From: Pomphorhynchus laevis
Lineage: Eukaryota; Acanthocephala; Palaeacanthocephala; Echinorhynchida; Pomphorhynchidae
Direction of reading: 5' to 3'
DNA length: 64,000 nt
Assembly: GCA_012934845.2 (NCBI GenBank)
Contig: WNNJ02000594.1
Span: forward strand, 1-64,000
Shown here: piece after piece, positions 10,291-20,602 of the stretch
Position numbering within the stretch: the first letter of the stretch is position 1
Layout of the letters: the number at the start of each line of letters is the position of its first letter
Notes under the pieces: generated by a model
Told to the model about the DNA's origin: nothing
The model's database searches: none
What the model saw: only the letters and a program-made list of their open reading frames with translations
Translations under genes and position numbers: made by a program

Positions 10291-12525
10291 ATGAATTGGC
10301 AGAGTAGTATAATACATAATAAACAACTATATTATAATAATCCGGTTAAACGCAAACCAAGAAGTCATGGTGATAAAAGGAATAGGAAAAATAGAGTTAA
10401 AAATATTAAAAAAGATATGTATATAAATGAACAATTAGAAATGTTAAAACAACTTTTAAGTGATAATAAGCTAAAAGATCTTTATGTAAATATAAGAAGT
10501 TTTTCTAAAGATATCATATGTTCAATAAATCAAAAATTAATTAACGACTATGATAGGCTAAGTGGTATAATAGACAGTTTTTGTAATACAAAATACCATA
10601 ATCGTACAATAAATGTAAATAATAACAATAGAAAATATACATTAACCATAAACTTCATTAATAAATGTATAGATAACATAAATATAGCCGGACTTTTAAA
10701 TAATTCTAAAAGTAAAGAAATAATAGGGTCAGATTTAAGTAAATATATTCCTAAAATAAGGTATAAACTCCTACCACCATTAGGACGAAAAATTTGTAAT
10801 TATAATAAAGAATTAAAATCAATATGTAACGATAATATTAGAAACATAATGGAAACAGAATGCAATTGTAAAAGTCTTAGTTTTGATAAAATAAATGAAC
10901 ATATATGTACCCATAATCTAGAATTAATTGAAAATTGTGAATTAAGAAAGCTGCTATCGAAAGGGTATAAATATAGATTAAATAACAACAACGACAAAAA
11001 TAAAATTTACAGTTCGTTATATAATAACTTAAATGATTACTTTAGTAAGCTGATTAATAGTGAAAGCTCGAATATATCTAAGATAAAAATTTGGAAAGAT
11101 TTTATATTTGATAAAATTAAAAATAAAATGAAAATAACAAACAATTATAAAAGGAAAGATAAAATTAATAAAGATATGTATAAAGAACTTACTAAATTAA
11201 AGGATAACTATATAATAACAACTATTGATAAAGCTAGTAATAACTTTGTCTTCATATGCAAAAAGCTTTATTATGATATACTAATGAAAGAGGTTAATTC
11301 TAATGATTTAAATGTAAATCCAGCATATGAATGTAGTGAGTTGAGTTTAGAAACAATTATTACAAGTCACTGTTCTATAATGGATAAAAAGGGTATAAAG
11401 GTTGAATTAGATAATAAAACTATACCTATATTATATTGGAATCCAAAATTACATAAAAATCCAATAAAACCTAGGTTCATATGTAGTGCGTTTAAATGTA
11501 CATTAAAACCACTTTCTGTCTATATGAATAAAATACTTAAAGTAATTAAAGCACATTTTAAAAAATATTGCAAGGTAATCGAAATTAATACTGGTATAAA
11601 ACACTATTTCAGTATTAATTCTACAAAAGAATTTTTAGAACAGACAAAAGGAATAAATTTTCAAAATATAAATACATACGATTTTAGTACGCTTTATACA
11701 AATCTAGATTTAGTAGATATTAAAGAAGCGTTAGTAAAATTAATTAATCTTATATTCGGAAAAAGATATACATATATATGTTATAATAATTATAACGCCT
11801 ATCTAACAAAAATTAAACCATCAAATAAATATAAATATATGGATAAAATTGAATTAATAGAATCCTTAAATATTTTGATAAATCAAAATTATTTAAAAGT
11901 AGGGACATCTATATTTAGACAAGTAAAAGGTGTTCCAATGGGTGGTAATAGTAGCCCAATTATAGCTGACTTGTTTTTAAGCTTTATAGAATATGAATTT
12001 GTTCATAACTGTGTAAAAACTAAATCTAAACAATATAAATATATGAAATATATGTTTCGATACATTGATGATATATGTGTATTTAATTCTAATAATTTTT
12101 ATTCAATTAGTGAGCACATTTATCCAGAAAGCCTTATTCTTAACAAAACCAATATTAATGATAAAGAAGGTGTATATCTAGATATGAACATTAAATTAAC
12201 ATTAACTAAAACTACTATTAATTTATATCGTAAAGATGACATATTTAAATTTACAAGAAACATATTTTTGCATGAGCATTCATGCATACCATATAATATA
12301 AAATATAATACATTAAATAATGAAATTTTAAGAATTGCAACAATATGTAATGATATTGGCTTTCTTCAAAATCATTTAAATAATTTAATAGATACATATT
12401 TTAAACTAGGTTACTATAAAAATAACATCAAGCAGAAAATAGTAAAATATATAAATCAACACAATAATATAAAGAATAAATTTAAACTCTTAAGTGGCAA
12501 ATTTTTATGGATGGATAATAAATAA
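10291..12525 (+). CDS. PLE reverse transcriptase
   Basis: A 744-residue frame. A basic N-terminal segment (KRKPRSHGDKRNRKNRVKN) is followed by a long Asn/Lys-rich linker and then the RT core: IPILYWNPKLHKNP and KPRFICSAF, YDFSTLYTNLD (motif A), KGVPMGGNSSPIIADLFLSF (motif B), FRYIDDICVF (motif C with the YIDD catalytic pair) and LDMNIKLTLTKT beyond. These are the hallmark PLE motifs. All catalytic aspartates are present, so this copy's RT looks competent although the link to the nuclease frame is broken. The start given is the first ATG of the frame; the true protein probably begins further upstream in the nuclease region. Translation ends in KFLWMDNK, directly followed by the 3' module. Confidence 0.9.
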   Translation: MNWQSSIIHNKQLYYNNPVKRKPRSHGDKRNRKNRVKNIKKDMYINEQLEMLKQLLSDNKLKDLYVNIRSFSKDIICSINQKLINDYDRLSGIIDSFCNTKYHNRTINVNNNNRKYTLTINFINKCIDNINIAGLLNNSKSKEIIGSDLSKYIPKIRYKLLPPLGRKICNYNKELKSICNDNIRNIMETECNCKSLSFDKINEHICTHNLELIENCELRKLLSKGYKYRLNNNNDKNKIYSSLYNNLNDYFSKLINSESSNISKIKIWKDFIFDKIKNKMKITNNYKRKDKINKDMYKELTKLKDNYIITTIDKASNNFVFICKKLYYDILMKEVNSNDLNVNPAYECSELSLETIITSHCSIMDKKGIKVELDNKTIPILYWNPKLHKNPIKPRFICSAFKCTLKPLSVYMNKILKVIKAHFKKYCKVIEINTGIKHYFSINSTKEFLEQTKGINFQNINTYDFSTLYTNLDLVDIKEALVKLINLIFGKRYTYICYNNYNAYLTKIKPSNKYKYMDKIELIESLNILINQNYLKVGTSIFRQVKGVPMGGNSSPIIADLFLSFIEYEFVHNCVKTKSKQYKYMKYMFRYIDDICVFNSNNFYSISEHIYPESLILNKTNINDKEGVYLDMNIKLTLTKTTINLYRKDDIFKFTRNIFLHEHSCIPYNIKYNTLNNEILRIATICNDIGFLQNHLNNLIDTYFKLGYYKNNIKQKIVKYINQHNNIKNKFKLLSGKFLWMDNK

Positions 12526-12529
12526 TATA

Positions 12530-12895
12530 CTTTGCATTAGAATAAGATACTAGATAGTTATTTCAGAGGAAATACATCATTAGCATGTATTTGGCCCCGC
12601 TGCTATGTTGGGTAGAGGAGTTAGGGGCCGAAACCTGATAGCATAGCAGTTCCTCCTGATGACCTCTAATTCTTATTCTGATACAACGTCTGTTATTTAT
12701 TAGTCAATTCATAAAAATGACGTTTATTTTAAATTTTATTTTTTATTTTTATTTTTTAACTTGATTAAAATTATAGAAAATCTAAAAACAATTATTAATT
12801 TTATTATTTAATTATTAAATTTTGATTTAGCATTATTATGTTTTGTTTATTTTATAATTATATAACAATACGTAGACTCAGTTAGCTGATTTAAT
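12530..12895 (+). repeat. PLE 3' module, reference copy
   Basis: This 370-bp non-coding tail from stop codon to terminal signature recurs across the window, with or without coding sequence: 1650-2440, 4692-5130 (-), 24215-24520, 31600-31740 (-), 31828-32203 (-), 32205-32530 (-), 34060-34425, 42545-42840, 54640-54990, 62600-62890, 63160-63395 and 63600-63965. It is AT-rich after the structured part, with a shared TTATTAGTCAATTCATAAAA block. Confidence 0.85.
12563..12667 (+). other. Structured 3' RNA module of the PLE: hairpin plus pseudoknot
   Basis: Hand folding gives: an outer helix AGAGG (12565-12569) with CCTCT (12663-12667); a perfect hairpin AAATACAT (12570-12577) with ATGTATTT (12585-12592); helix P1 GGCCCC (12593-12598) with GGGGCC (12624-12629); helix P2 CTGCTATG (12600-12607) with CATAGCAG (12642-12649). 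P1 and P2 interleave, forming an H-type pseudoknot. GAAAC (12630-12634) and CTGATGA (12656-12662) are nearly invariant unpaired boxes. P2 survives in diverged copies by wobble pairs; P1 is only partly conserved. Function unknown: RT or nuclease recognition, processing, or a ribozyme remnant. Confidence 0.6.
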
Positions 12896-13430
12896 TCATT
12901 ATTTAATGTATTATATTTTATATTATATGGTATGCATGAATGCTCATGCAAAAATATGTTTCTTGTAAATTTAAATATGTCATCTTTACGATATAAATTA
13001 ATAGTAGTTTTAGTTAATGTTAATTTAATGTTCATATCTAGATATACATCTTCTTTATCATCAATATTGGTTTTGCTAAGAATAAGGCTTTCTGGATAAA
13101 TTTGTTCACTAATTGAATAAAAATTATTAGAATTAAATACACATATATCATCAATGTGTCGAAACATATATTTCATATATTTATATTGTTTAGATTTAGT
13201 TTTTACACTGTTATGAACAAATTCATATTCTATAAAGCTTTAAAACAAGTCATCTATAATTGGGCTACTATAACCACCCATTGGAACACCTTTTATTTGT
13301 CTGAATATAGATGTCCCTACTTTTAAATAATTTTAATTTATCAAAATATTTAAGGATTCTATTAATTCAATTTTATCCATATATTTATATTTATTTGATG
13401 GTTTAATTTTTGTTAGATAGGCGTTATAAT

Positions 13431-13510
<80 letters not shown>

Positions 13511-15300
13511 TTTTCCGAATATAAGATTAATTAATTTTACTAACGCTTCTTTAATATCTACTAAATCTAGATTTGTATAAAGCGTACTAAAATCGTATGT
13601 ATTTATATTTTGAAAATTTATTCCTTTTGTCTGTTCTAAAAATTCTTTTGTAGAATTAATACTGAAATAGTGTTTTATACCAGTATTAATTTCGATTACC
13701 TTGCAATATTTTTTAAAATGTGCTTTAATTATTTTAAGTATTTTATTCATATAGACAGAAAGTGGTTTTAATGTACATTTAAACGCACTACATATTAACC
13801 TAGGTTTTATTGGATTTTTATGTAATTTTGGATTCCAATAAAATATAGGTATAGTTTTATTTTCTGATTCAACTTTTATAACCTTTTTATCCATTATAGA
13901 ACAGTGACCTGTAATAATTGTTTCAAAACTCAACTCACTACGTTCATATGCTGGATTTACATTTAAATCTTTTGAATTTACCTCTTTCATCGGTATATCA
14001 TAATAAAGCTTTTTGCATATGAAGACAAAATTATTACTAGCTTTATCAATAGTTGTTATTATATAGTTATCCTTTAATTTAGTAAGTTCTTTATACATAT
14101 CTTTATTAATTTTATCTTTCCTTTTATAATTGTTTGTTATTTTCATTTTATTTTTAATTTTATCAAATATATTATATAATCTTTCCAAATGTTAATCTTA
14201 GATATATTCGAGCTCTCACTATTAATCAGCTTGCCAAAGTAAGCATTTAAGTTATTATATAACGAATTGTAAATTTAATTTTGTCGATGTTATTATTTAA
14301 TCTATATTTATACCCTTTTGGTAGCAGCTTTCTTAATTCACAATTTTCGATTAATTCTAGATTATGGGCACATATATGTTCATTTATTTTATCAAAACTA
14401 AGACTTTTTCAATTGCATTCTGTTTCCAATATGTTTCTAATATTATCGTTACATATTGATTTTAATTCTTTATAATTAAAATTTTTTAATTTTTTTACAC
14501 AATAATAATATTTTTACAAAAAAATATAAAAACAATAGAACGTTTGTCTTCTTCGTAGAAGAAGACTTCTTCGTTGTCTGTTTCGTTCCTTTGGCGGTAG
14601 GAGTTTATACCTTATTTTAGGAATATATTTACTTAAATCTAACCCTATTATTTCTTTACTTTTAGAATTATTTAAAAGTCCGGCTATATTTATGTTATCT
14701 ATACATTTATTAATGAAGTTTATGGTTAATGTATATTTTCTATTGTTATTATTTACATTTATTGTACGATTATAGTATTTTGTATTACAATAACTGTCTA
14801 TTATACCACTTAGCCTATCATAGTCGTTAATTAATTTTTGATTTATTGAACATATGATATCTTTAGAAAAACTTCTTATATTTACATAAAGATCTTTTAG
14901 CTTATTATCACTTAAAAGTTGTTTTAATATTTCTAATTGTTCATTTATATACATATCTTTTTTAATATTTTTTACTCTATTTTTCTTATTTCTTTTATCA
15001 CCATGACTTCTTGGTTTGCGTTTAACCGGATTATTATAATATAGTTGTTTATTATGTATTTTACTACTTCTGCCAATTCCTTGTACCACTTCATTCAATC
15101 CTAATGGGTACATGGAATTAAGCGTTTTAATCCAAAAATCTTCTTTTTCTAATAGTTTTTGATTTAATATTAATATGTTTTCTTCGATAATATGTTCTAA
15201 AATAAATAATTCACCGTTTTTAATATCATGTCCTATTAATCTAATATGTTTATGAAATATAGTTAGACTAGTATGCTCTATATTATATATATGTGATACC
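12894..15300 (-). mobile_element. Penelope-like element, minus-strand copy joined tail to tail
   Basis: Begins at its truncated 3' side inside the RT C-terminus (NTLNNE region, no 3' module), directly abutting the end of the plus copy. Reading on the minus strand: RT pieces at 13176-12847 (with a HIDD-like box), 14188-13433 (motif A region), and 15113-14514 (N-terminal). At the 5' side the frame from about 15296 to 14514 is uninterrupted from mid-nuclease (FHKHIRLIGHDIKNGELFIL) into the RT N-terminus, showing nuclease-RT fusion. It is truncated inside the nuclease near 15300. Insertions include a (TA)n array and a 110-bp segment with a 9-bp-stem hairpin at about 14488-14598. Nearly identical to the plus copy, so recent. 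Confidence 0.85.
13434..13508. repeat. (TA)n microsatellite inside PLE RT gene
   Basis: About 36 TA units between the codons for GKRY and YNNYNAYL. It is translated in one frame as an Ile-Tyr run, which is an artefact of the expansion. The intact copy has only ATATACATATATATG here. Confidence 0.9.
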
Positions 15301-15304
15301 CAAA

Positions 15305-17345
15305 CCTAGTTTTTAACATATATTCACTACCGAAAATTATTGAGCTTGCAAATAAAAATTCAAAACATAGCTACTATTCACTTGTAAACCTCGAAAAAGC
15401 TTATTTTCAGATCGAAATAGATTCACAATTACTACATTTTACTGTCTTCAAGGCTATCGGTAGATTGTAAAAATTTAAAAAATTCCAATTGGAGTCACAA
15501 ACGGCGTATCGTGTTTCGAAAGTTACATAAACGAATTCCTTGATACAATCAAGTTAAAAGGTATATATTCTTAACTAGATGATATTGTCTTATGCGCAAG
15601 ATAAAAGGCGAATCATGATTTCAATCTTACAAAGTTTAAAGAAGGATTGGACAAATTCGGCCTTAAAATGAACAATAAATAATCGGTATACGGTGTTAGG
15701 AAAATACGAATACTGGGTTAGGAAATATCGTTCAATACATTAAACCCTATTCAAATCGACTTGTGGTTTTGAGAAATCTGAAAACACCGCATGAACAATT
15801 ACAATGAGAAGATTATTTGTATTATTTTCCCACTACAGTAAATGGATTAAAAACTTCTCAAAAAATTGAGCTGTTAACTAAATCTCACTCGTTATTTGCG
15901 TTGTATAAAAAAGGCAAAAAACTATAGAATCAATCAAGAACGATATCATTAACGCGTGTGTCTATTCCATCGATGATCGGTTACCGTTATGTGTTGAGAC
16001 GGACGCCTCGGACAATGCAATTGGAGCTACATTATCCCTAAACGAAAGACCGGCAGGCTTCTTTCGCGAACATTAAGCATCAACAAAAGCGTAATCACAT
16101 AATCGAGAAGGAAGCGTACAGCATAATTGAAGATCTAAAAGCGTGAATGCATGTTTTTGTGGCGCAACCGTTCTGATTTATTACGGACCGTAAGTCAGTT
16201 GCATTTATGCTAGTTAATAATAGGCTTGAAAAAATTAAAAATTATAAATATCTTGCTGGAAAATTGAGCGGTCAAGTTTCTCTTATAAGATAGAGTACAT
16301 ATCTGGATCAAAAAAATCATATTAGCTGACGTTATGTTTTGAGATGTATAGAGATCTTTGAATCATATGATTAAACTGGAAATAGCTAATGAGTGACTAC
16401 CACATTCTGGGGTAACGATAATACTACACTTTGTCCGAAGCAAGAATCTTCACTATTCAGTCGAAGATGTACGATGGATTACCGCAAATTGTGAAACATG
16501 TTGTCGAATAAAGTTTAAGTTTTATAAGCCTGTATATAGTATTTATATAATCAAAGCTACTTCTATTCTGGAAATAATATCGGTTGATGTTAAAGGCCAA
16601 TAATCAAATTCGATTCACGATGCCACTTACATATTCACCGCAATTAATGAATTAAGCCGTTACTCGTTTGCATTTGCGTTAACGATACTTCCTCTGAAAC
16701 TGTCAAAGAATGCATCCAGAGCATTGTGCTTTTATACGGATATCCACAATATATGCATTCGGTCTTAGGAACCGCTTTTCAATCACGAATCTTTGAACAT
16801 TGGTTATTCAAGATGGAAATTGCAGCAAGCCAAGCCACGCCATACAAACCACAAAGGAACAGATAACGTAAAAAGTTCAATGGAACGCTCTAATATCTAC
16901 AAGGGATATTGCTAGCATTATCAACTAAAGTTTCTAATTGAAAGATGTGTTTCATGAGGTATTGTCATCCATTCGTCGATTACTTTGCACATCCGTAAAT
17001 GAGACATCTTATAACATACTGTTTGCGTTCTCATGGCGAGAAGGCAAATAGCGTTTTACGTGTCAATTCAACATATCTCACATACGAAAACCAAGTCGAA
17101 GATGAAGAAGACTCAACAACTACTGAAAGCCAAAAGCAGACTAAATACTTTAAGCAAGGTACTGAAATAGTCTTCAACAACAGTAACATTGAACTTAACT
17201 TAAATAAACCTTAGCGGTGCACATGTGACCCTCAAATTTAAACTTTAGTCATTAGCGAATTCTCCAGTGGTTCAACGATCACGGAGGACAAAGAGAGTAT
17301 TAGTTCGATACATAGACGAAAAAGAAAACAGAAAATAAGTGGGGG
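15305..17345 (+). mobile_element. Ty3/gypsy fossil, pol part
   Basis: Decayed plus-strand pol in family order: reverse transcriptase from about 15330 (LEKAYFQIEI-type block, LDDIVLCAR box near 15575), RNase H near 15990-16290 (ETDASDNAIGATLS, ITDRKSVAFML), then integrase from about 16440 to 16930 (a CKTC-type zinc block, then a DVKG core and NELSRYSFA). The tail near 17030-17330 fits the C-terminal end. The RT front and protease are absent where the PLEs sit. It is a fossil with several breaks (of the order of ten). The match is best to gypsy elements of flatworms as I remember them. Confidence 0.8.
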
Positions 17346-17480
17346 AAATGTCATATTTATTAACTTTCCTTTTACATTTCTTGTATTCTGTTGAAAGCGC
17401 AATTTACATGTTACAGATTTATAGTGTTAAATAAAGACTTCCTGGATTGTTCTTATTGGTATTAAACGAGATATAAAATT
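17339..17480 (+). repeat. Gypsy polypurine tract and probable 3' LTR start
   Basis: A purine run AAGTGGGGGAAA ends at 17348 and is followed by TGTCATATTT, the expected TG start of an LTR. AATAAA occurs about 85 bp in (GTTAAATAAAGAC), as in an R region. No matching 5' LTR is seen left of the gag-like part, so the right end of the LTR is a guess. Confidence 0.45.
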
Positions 17481-17489
17481 AGTTAAATC

Positions 17490-19440
17490 AATTTACTGGG
17501 AACTCTAATTGTAATACAATCAGTTAACCTGAAAAGTATATTATATATACTATCCAATAAATTATTGGACACTATTTAGCTTCGAAACAATTTTGTTTTA
17601 ATTGGGATGATAGTAATCGGTGATATATAATCAATCAAATTTAATTAAACATATCTCAAATTAATTATTCCATGTTGTTCATTAGAGGCCATATATACAC
17701 ATGCTAAAAACTACATATTATAAAATTAGTTACCTAAGCAAGGATACATAGTATCAAATAATTTAACTGACAAAAGTACATGTTTTTAATCAGTTGATGT
17801 ATATATTATGAAATAAGCGAGAATTAAGAATTTATATAAGTAAAAGCAAATATGATGAAATTTATATAATGCGAACATTTATTCGCAAATCGACATAATT
17901 TTTTCAAGAAATTGAGTTCGGTGAATCAAAAGATCAAAATGATGCGACAAGTACATGATTTTGATTCATGAGTATTATATTATTGCCTTTGTTATTTCCG
18001 ACATTGTCATGGTAATGTACTTATATTATCAGCAAATTGTGTTACGGAAAATAGCTGAATAGCTGTCGCTGCTGATACTACTTACTACAAATAGGCAAAA
18101 TTAACTTAAACGCGAAAGGTGTGACTAGCAAAAGTAGAAAACTCGATTTTGAAGATATTGAATCTCTGCGATATTCTAAACAAGGATGAAATCATTGTAA
18201 GTACTTGTAAAAATTGTCTGAATATAGTAAAATAATTAAATAAATACTGCTTATTGGCGAAAAATATAGAGTAATGTTTATATAATATTGAATATATACG
18301 TATAATATATTTATATAATATATCATTATACATGTATAATATACAATATATATAAATATATACTTATGTTTGTATATAATGATTGCATATCATCACATAC
18401 ATTGAATGATTTGCACATAATGTAACATATAAGTGGGTAATATAATTGATTTTGCTTCGTGTCATTATATCGTTGATGTTTAGTATTAAATTTATTTAAT
18501 AAAACACTGATTTAAGTAAAGTTAAATATGTCATCTTGACGACACATGATCCTGCCAGGAACATTTTTACGAATATCTGATTATATTATTTCCCTATTTT
18601 TTAATATTTCGAGTATATTTTATTGTTTTCTAGATATTTTAGTGTGCTAATAGATGGTAGAATAATTACATTTTATATAATATCATTGCCAACAATGAAT
18701 ATACTTGTTAAAAGATAAATATCATCTCGAAGGAAACATGATTTTACCAGATTTACTGTTCCATTTGCTATACTTATGTTGTATTTCGGTTTGTACGAAT
18801 CATATTTTATTAAACTTAATATATCATACAGTATACCTATTTTTAATATATAAAGTATATTTGATAAAATATAAAAATATTTTACTAACTATACTGTAAA
18901 TGTAAAAAATATACTTGTTTATACAGGGCTATTATCTAAGGGTCATTTTTATCAGATTACTTGATATTAACACTAATAAATATACACTGAATAAGCATCT
19001 AACATATATAATATAAATAAGGATACTTATTTATATACTAAATTTCAGTGATTACTGTTAACATCATCAAGACAACAAAAACGAAGAACATTTGATTCCA
19101 GTTTGGAACATTTGTGTTTATACGCTTGATAATGATGATAGTTGTCACTAAAATATAGCCTTTTAAATAAAAATAATAATCTTCGTTGTACCGAAAAATA
19201 TTTCCATTATACACTATAAGAGTTTTCAATTTGATGAACATACAGGAATTTGTTATTTTAAGAAACAATGACCCTGTCCTCCGCTTTGTTCATTTTAAGC
19301 AATTTAAAGTATGATAGTAGCGGAATCTAATTTAATACAAATACAATTTTACATATTCATTGTGGTGTTATAATGCTAATATATAAAGAGAGAGAAATGA
19401 GAATATCATTTGTGCTATTGGCATAGTAAAAATATGCACC
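17490..19440. other. Gene-free AT-rich DNA
   Basis: Short frames at 18106-18333, 18705-18899 and 19038-19268 are composed of AT-rich codons with no domain signature. Several stretches of TATA-type low complexity occur at 18240-18370. Nothing else recognised. Confidence 0.5.
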
Positions 19441-19448
19441 TATATAAT

Positions 19449-19560
19449 GGTGAACATTAAGGTTGACTAATATAGCTGTGAGCACTAATGTTCACTAATA
19501 CGCGTTGAACATTAATGTTGACTAATATGGTGTTGAACACGAATGTTCACTAATATAATG
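19449..19560. repeat. Minisatellite of palindromic 29-bp units
   Basis: Four units of about 28-30 bp, alternating two versions: one with GTTGACTAATA and one with GTTCACTAATA. Several units contain AACATTAATGTT, a 12-bp perfect palindrome, so each unit can form a small hairpin. The higher-order period is about 58 bp. Confidence 0.7.
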
Positions 19561-19967
19561 GTATACTAAAAGCATGCATTCATTTTTAACTCTCACGAAA
19601 ATGAGAGTTAGTTTATCACAAAAAGTGTATTGATAACATTTTAAATTGATTTCAAATCAAATGTTTAGCAAACAACGTCAAACAAACATTAAAGATTTGA
19701 CTTCATAATATCGTAATGTGTAATGTACGTCAATTCAAGCCGGACGATCATTAATTTGTTTTTCATATAATTTTTGGGACAATGAGCATTTTTGATACAA
19801 TTAATATTATATAACTTAAAATAATATTATTACATTAAGTTGGTAATAACATTATAACGGTTATTTATATAATATAAACTTTTAACATTATATACTATTT
19901 ACATAATAATATATTTTATTATATAATATAATGTTAACTGTTATTAACAATACATATTAATGATATA

Positions 19968-20325
19968 TATAAATTTATTTTCTTATTTAAATATAAATAA
20001 TCTCCATGTTAGATAACATATATATATTAACATTTTATATTAACATTACTTATAAGTTTATAATTCTAAGTCATTATTTATATAAACTGTTATTATTATA
20101 TATTATTGCACAGGTATGAAATATACATTGCAGTCATTGTTACAACTGCAATTTTGACAGCAATTTTTATTCTACAATAAGATTGCATTTATTTTTAATC
20201 ATTATTTATAGGCTATTTATTATTTATTCTATTAAGTTATTTCTTATTCATAATTTATTAATTTATTTTCTTATTTAAATATAAATAATCTCCATGTCAG
20301 ATAACATAAATATCAACACTGAACG
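19968..20325. repeat. Direct repeat pair of about 65 bp
   Basis: AATTTATTTTCTTATTTAAA and the following AATAATCTCCATGT..AGATAACATA occur at about 19970-20035 and again at 20258-20320, differing at few positions. The distance is about 290 bp. It lies upstream of the NHL gene; a local duplication. Confidence 0.7.
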
Positions 20326-20602
20326 ATTACACAAATTTTTAATTTATAAAATTATAAATTTGTTATAATAACTAAAATATAATTTACATTGCACATAATA
20401 TTTTAAAATATTGTACATGCAAACAGCACATTTCGTATATAGTATTTATCTTGTAGCATATGGGATAGGTGAAATTGATAATTTCAATGTCTGCGTTTTA
20501 AGTCGCTAAATACCATTTTATAAACATTTTTTAATTTATGTAAAGATTTCACTAATTAAAACATTTTAAATCTAACAAACAAATGCATTTTATTGTTGTT
20601 TT

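Larger units (their letters stand above)
9888..12895 (+). mobile_element. Penelope-like element with upstream GIY-YIG endonuclease, most complete copy
   Basis: About 3 kb. Order: cysteine-rich lead-in and GIY-YIG nuclease (9888-10241), reverse transcriptase (10291-12525), then a 370-bp 3' module ending in TACGTAGACTCAGTTAGCTG near 12893. PLEs are retroelements with a telomerase-like RT. Most endonuclease-bearing PLEs have the nuclease after the RT; an N-terminal nuclease is the arrangement of the Naiad and Chlamys groups. The element lies between gag-like and pol parts of a gypsy fossil and abuts, tail to tail, a minus-strand copy starting at 12894. The left border is not sharp. Confidence 0.85.

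Noticed and set aside
12630-12662. Hammerhead ribozyme in the PLE 3' module (GAAAC and CTGATGA boxes)
   Set aside because: The boxes are only 21 nt apart in reverse order, leaving no room for stems I and III; AGAGG/CCTCT as stem II overlaps the GAAA. Kept only as an unexplained conserved structure.
13433-13510. Ile-Tyr repeat protein tail
   Set aside because: It is a translated (TA)n microsatellite inside a PLE copy.
16999-17214. Separate 71-residue gene
   Set aside because: Position and content fit the C-terminal tail of the gypsy fossil's pol region, not a host gene.
19449-19560. CRISPR-like array
   Set aside because: Units are contiguous with no unique spacers and the genome is eukaryotic; a minisatellite.
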